A stretch of DNA of 64,000 nucleotides from Terriglobia bacterium (GTDB taxonomy: Bacteria > Acidobacteriota > Terriglobia > Acidiferrales > UBA7541): NCBI GenBank assembly GCA_020073605.1, contig JAIQEW010000013.1, positions 36,329-100,328 of the forward strand, written 5' to 3'. Below the pieces are notes generated by a model. It had not been told where the DNA came from. It was given only the letters and a program-made list of their open reading frames with translations, and searched no databases. How positions within the stretch are numbered: the first letter of the stretch is position 1; each line of letters begins with the position of its first letter. This document shows positions 61,109 to 64,000 of the stretch, one piece after another. A program made the translations under genes and the position numbers.

Positions 61109-62749
61109 CTAGCGGCTGCCGTGATACTGCTTCGAGACGGCCATTTCCTTGGCGGTGATGAATTCGAGCAGCGCCGGAATGCCCTTTCGCGTTTGTTCGA
61201 TTCCGCGACGGATCGCCGCAACGATTTCGTCCGGAGTTGTGATCCGTTCGCCGTAGCCGCCGAAAGCGCGGGCCATCGCGGCGTAATCTCCGGAGATATC
61301 GGTCGCGCGATACTTCTCCGTCGAGATGGGCATGATGGGAATCTCCATCGCCATGCTGAAGTTGTTGAGCAGGATCGAGAGAATGGGAATCCTCTCGCGC
61401 ACGGCGGTCTCGAAATCCATGCCGGTGAAACCGATGGCGGCGTCGCCCCAGACGTTGATGCAGAGCTTATCCGGACACGCGAGCTTCGCGCCCATCGCAA
61501 GGCCCAGGCCGTACCCGAGCTGCGTGGTCTTGCCCCAGCCGATGTACGTGAGCGGCTGTTTCGTCACCCAGAAGGGAGCGAGCTGATCGCGCGGACTGCC
61601 GGCGTCATGCGTGATGATCGTGTTGGCTACATCGACCGTGTGCTGCAGATCCCAGAGCACGCGATAGGGAGAGAGCGGCACGTCGCGGGAAGTCAGCTTC
61701 GGCATCCATTCGTCGAGCCAGGCTTTGCGCACCGCCGCGATCTCTTCCGCGACGCGCGAACTCCGCGGCTTCTTGACCAATCGCTCGACCTCGGCGCACA
61801 ACGCGTCGAGAGTCAGATTCGCGTCGCCGATAAGACCGATCTCCGCGCGAACGTCCTTGTTCAGGTGGTTGGGATCGAGCGTCGCGTGAATGAACCTCTT
61901 CCCCGGCGGCATGGCGATGCCGAAAGCAGTTTCCGTAAAGCTGCAGCCGGCGCCGAATATCCAATCAGCCTTCTCGAGGAAATGAGGGACCGTGGGCGGA
62001 AAGGCGTTGCCGCCTGCCCCAAGTGAAAGCGGGTGATCCTCGGGAAACGCGCTCTTGCCTTGCAGGCTCGTGGCCACAGGCGCGCCGAGCAGTTCGGCAA
62101 GTTTCTTGAGCGGCTCCCACGCGCGCGCGTAGTGAATTCCCTGCCCCGCGTAGATGACGGGCTGCTTCGCATCCACCAGCGCGGTGGCTGCCTTGCGCAC
62201 ATCCGCGGGATCGGGCCCATAGCGCGTCGAAATCACGGGTTGATAGGCGAGAGGCTCGGGCACTTCCTCGGCGAATAGGTCCAACGGAATCTCAACCAGC
62301 GCGGGTCCGCCGCGCCCGTTGCGAAGGCGCGAGAACGCGCGGCGAAAAATGTTTGGCACTTCGGCGGGCAAGGTGATCGGTTCGGCCGATTTTGTGATCG
62401 TGCGCATGCTGGCGACGGAGTTGAAATTCGGGTCGATGTGAGCGAGCCGCCGCGCGTAACCCATCGGCAGGACGAGTATCGGAACCGATTCGCTGTAGGC
62501 TTGCGCCACGCCGCCGAAGGAGTTCTCGGAGCCCGGGCCGTGCTGCATGGCGAAGACGCCGATTTTGCGTCCGCTCGAAAGACGCGACATCGCGTCCGCC
62601 ATGTGAAGCCCGACGCGCTCCTGACGGACGATGATCGTCCGGATGCCCGCGCGCGCCGCCGACTCGAGAACGTGGTTCACCGGGTAGCCGAAAATGATCT
62701 CCACGCCCTCGCGCTTCAGAATCTCGGCGATCGCTTCGCCAACCTTCAT
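61109..62749 (-). CDS. Thiamine-diphosphate-dependent enzyme (acetolactate synthase-like)
   Basis: The 546-residue protein starts at ATG 62749, which has AGGAGA five bases upstream; GTG 62752 is too close to it. It has the three-domain ThDP fold. The cofactor-activating Glu lies in V-R-Q-E-R-V-G (about 44-50), followed by Q-H-G-P-G-S-E-N. The ThDP-magnesium motif is W-G-D-A-A-I-G-F ... L-L-N-N, with Ala where most have G-D-G. Related enzymes include acetolactate synthase, oxalyl-CoA decarboxylase, glyoxylate carboligase and benzoylformate decarboxylase, and the sequence does not let me choose. An oxidase for alpha-hydroxy acids is encoded nearby. Confidence 0.85.
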   Translation of the reverse strand: MKVGEAIAEILKREGVEIIFGYPVNHVLESAARAGIRTIIVRQERVGLHMADAMSRLSSGRKIGVFAMQHGPGSENSFGGVAQAYSESVPILVLPMGYARRLAHIDPNFNSVASMRTITKSAEPITLPAEVPNIFRRAFSRLRNGRGGPALVEIPLDLFAEEVPEPLAYQPVISTRYGPDPADVRKAATALVDAKQPVIYAGQGIHYARAWEPLKKLAELLGAPVATSLQGKSAFPEDHPLSLGAGGNAFPPTVPHFLEKADWIFGAGCSFTETAFGIAMPPGKRFIHATLDPNHLNKDVRAEIGLIGDANLTLDALCAEVERLVKKPRSSRVAEEIAAVRKAWLDEWMPKLTSRDVPLSPYRVLWDLQHTVDVANTIITHDAGSPRDQLAPFWVTKQPLTYIGWGKTTQLGYGLGLAMGAKLACPDKLCINVWGDAAIGFTGMDFETAVRERIPILSILLNNFSMAMEIPIMPISTEKYRATDISGDYAAMARAFGGYGERITTPDEIVAAIRRGIEQTRKGIPALLEFITAKEMAVSKQYHGSR

Positions 62750-62927
62750 CACAGTCTCCTAGACGACCTGCCGCGAATCCGCATACGGCCTCGGCTGCGC
62801 GCGCCATGATGACGAACTGCGCCGCAAGTAGCCAACAAAAAATTCAGGGTAGCGAGTAGAATGGGCACCGAGAAGGTACCTTCCCTAGTGAACGGTTCCT
62901 GCAGAATCGGCGCGCCGGAGCAGTGAA

Positions 62928-63500
62928 ATGTTACGAACCGCAAAAACCGTTTGGATTCTGATCTTTCTTCTCGCGCCCTGCCAGCCGCTTCGCGCGCAAA
63001 CAGGGAATGCGCAACCGAGCGAGGAATCGTGCCGAGACTTCGTGCAACAATTCTACGACTGGTATGTGAAGGTGGGCATGCCCCCTAAGTCCGATCCGCT
63101 AGACCTTACGCTGAAAAGCCATTGGTTGAGCCCGGAACTTGCGCGCCAACTGAAGGTAGTCAAGAATGCCGAAGCAAAAGACAAGGTCGTATGGCTTGAC
63201 GCCGATCCGGTCCTGAACAGTCAAGCTCCAGCGGACAAGTATGCAGCGGGAAGAGTTACGCGCAGTGGCGACCACTACCTCGTCGAAGTTCGCCCGACTG
63301 ACGACACAGATAACGCCAACATCGTGCCTGAACTGGCCTTCCAGAGCGGAACTTGGGTCCTTGTCAATTTCCACTACCCGAACTTCTCCGAATCTCCGCG
63401 AAATGAGAATCTGCTGGCCATGCTAAAAGACATTCTGAAGCAAATACACGCGGAGGCAAGCAAGCCAGCCACCAGCGAACCGAAAGTTTCCAGGCAATGA
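62928..63500 (+). CDS. Exported hypothetical protein (DUF3828-like)
   Basis: The 190-residue protein has a signal peptide (cleavage near LRAQTG). The mature part begins E-S-C-R-D-F-V-Q-Q-F-Y-D-W-Y, which resembles the start of DUF3828 proteins, and continues with an alpha-beta pattern (S-P-E-L-A-R-Q-L, D-A-D-P-V-L-N-S-Q, W-V-L-V-N-F-H-Y). The C-terminus is Lys/Pro-rich. Its stop overlaps the start of the next gene (ATGA), so the two are coupled. Function is unknown. Confidence 0.72.
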   Translation: MLRTAKTVWILIFLLAPCQPLRAQTGNAQPSEESCRDFVQQFYDWYVKVGMPPKSDPLDLTLKSHWLSPELARQLKVVKNAEAKDKVVWLDADPVLNSQAPADKYAAGRVTRSGDHYLVEVRPTDDTDNANIVPELAFQSGTWVLVNFHYPNFSESPRNENLLAMLKDILKQIHAEASKPATSEPKVSRQ

Positions 63501-64000
63501 GCCGAGGAGAGCGCAGAGTCCGCTCGCCGCGCGTCGTCAATATCGGCGATCTGCGGCGCCTGGCCCAACAACGCCTGCCGCGAGTCGTGTTCGATTACAT
63601 CGATGGCGGCGCCGAGGGCGAGATCACGCTGCGCGAGAACACGCGCGCCTTCGAGGAGGTCACGTTTCGGCCGCGCAATGCGGTGGCCGTCGAGAGTCGC
63701 GACGTCGGCACCAAAGTTCTTGGCTCGGAACTGAGCATGCCGTTGCTGCTGGCGCCGGTGGGATTCAGCCGCCTGATCTATCCGCACGGCGAGGTGCGTG
63801 CCGCAGAAGCGGCGGGAAAAGCGGGAGTGGGATTCACACTCACGACAATATCGGGATGCCGGCTGGAGGAGGTTGCTGCGGCCACTTCCGGGCCGCGATG
63901 GTATCAGCTCTATCTCGTCGGAGGGCGTGAGGCTGCCGAGGCAGCGCTCGGGCGGGCGCGAGCGGCTGGATTCACTGCTCTTGCAATCACAATCGATACG
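63497..64000 (+). CDS. FMN-dependent alpha-hydroxy-acid oxidase/dehydrogenase, C-terminus beyond the window edge
   Basis: I translated from ATG 63497, which overlaps the previous stop; 168 codons are visible and the frame runs off the window. The sequence follows the family of glycolate oxidase, L-lactate dehydrogenase (LldD) and lactate 2-monooxygenase: I-G-D-L-R-R-L-A, V-F-D-Y-I-D-G-G-A-E-G-E, L-L-L-A-P-V-G-F-S-R-L, and W-Y-Q-L-Y at the FMN site. The active-site His and Arg lie in the missing part. Substrate choice (glycolate, lactate, mandelate) cannot be made from this half. Confidence 0.9.
   Translation, partial: MSRGERRVRSPRVVNIGDLRRLAQQRLPRVVFDYIDGGAEGEITLRENTRAFEEVTFRPRNAVAVESRDVGTKVLGSELSMPLLLAPVGFSRLIYPHGEVRAAEAAGKAGVGFTLTTISGCRLEEVAAATSGPRWYQLYLVGGREAAEAALGRARAAGFTALAITIDT

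Overview
The window is GC-rich, densely coded bacterial DNA from a Gram-negative organism. It has outer-membrane lipoproteins, a TonB-dependent receptor, a secretin and an outer-membrane porin. The most likely source is a soil or subsurface Acidobacteriota member. This rests on the TonB receptor with an N-terminal carboxypeptidase-regulatory domain, the secretin-cohesin fusion, the POTRA-only exported proteins and the several PQQ dehydrogenases. No 16S rRNA gene is present, so the assignment is an inference.

Layout. 0-17.8 kb holds mostly core genes: a cut-off membrane protein, ligA, a lipid-kinase-like gene, a membrane hydrolase, a DedA-type protein, a UvrD/PcrA helicase, an amino-acid permease, a phospholipase-like exported protein, an adenosine-deaminase-family gene, purS, glmS, two tandem POTRA-only exported proteins and a DUF4097-type lipoprotein. 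17.7-25 kb holds a 108-bp inverted-repeat element, an HDAC-like deacetylase and a probable copper module (Cys-rich exported protein, TonB receptor, CusF-SCO fusion), then polyprenyl synthase, tatD and an exported hypothetical. 25-38.7 kb holds metG, a CocE-type hydrolase placed behind a duplicated metG promoter, a collagen-like lipoprotein, a SemiSWEET transporter, argS, pepA, smpB, and a secretin-cohesin gene with two pseudopilins. 38.8-41.1 kb holds initiator tRNA-Met, then a small island of hypothetical genes bordered by repeats that carry pieces of the tRNA 3' half.

41.1-53.7 kb is the metabolic centrepiece: one tightly packed minus-strand operon reading rrf2, di-heme cytochrome c, narG, narH, narJ, narI, outer-membrane porin, narK, cupredoxin-like lipoprotein, nirK. 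It encodes nitrate uptake, nitrate reduction to nitrite on the cytoplasmic side, and nitrite reduction to NO in the periplasm. No NO or N2O reductase is visible here. A second Rrf2 gene is divergent from it, and both promoters carry a related motif suited to shared Fe-S or NO-responsive control. 54.3-64 kb holds an AhpD-like protein without its cysteine pair, a PQQ dehydrogenase with a lanthanide-type Asp-x-Asp site and its cytochrome c, two tandem heme-PQQ dehydrogenases of the polyvinyl-alcohol-dehydrogenase type, a ThDP enzyme, an exported hypothetical, and a cut-off FMN-dependent alpha-hydroxy-acid oxidase.

Together the genes suggest a facultative respirer that oxidises alcohols or hydroxy acids in the periplasm and can use nitrate as electron acceptor, with copper handling encoded nearby. 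Start codons were chosen from ribosome-binding sites, signal peptides and family N-termini, and many differ from the longest open frame.
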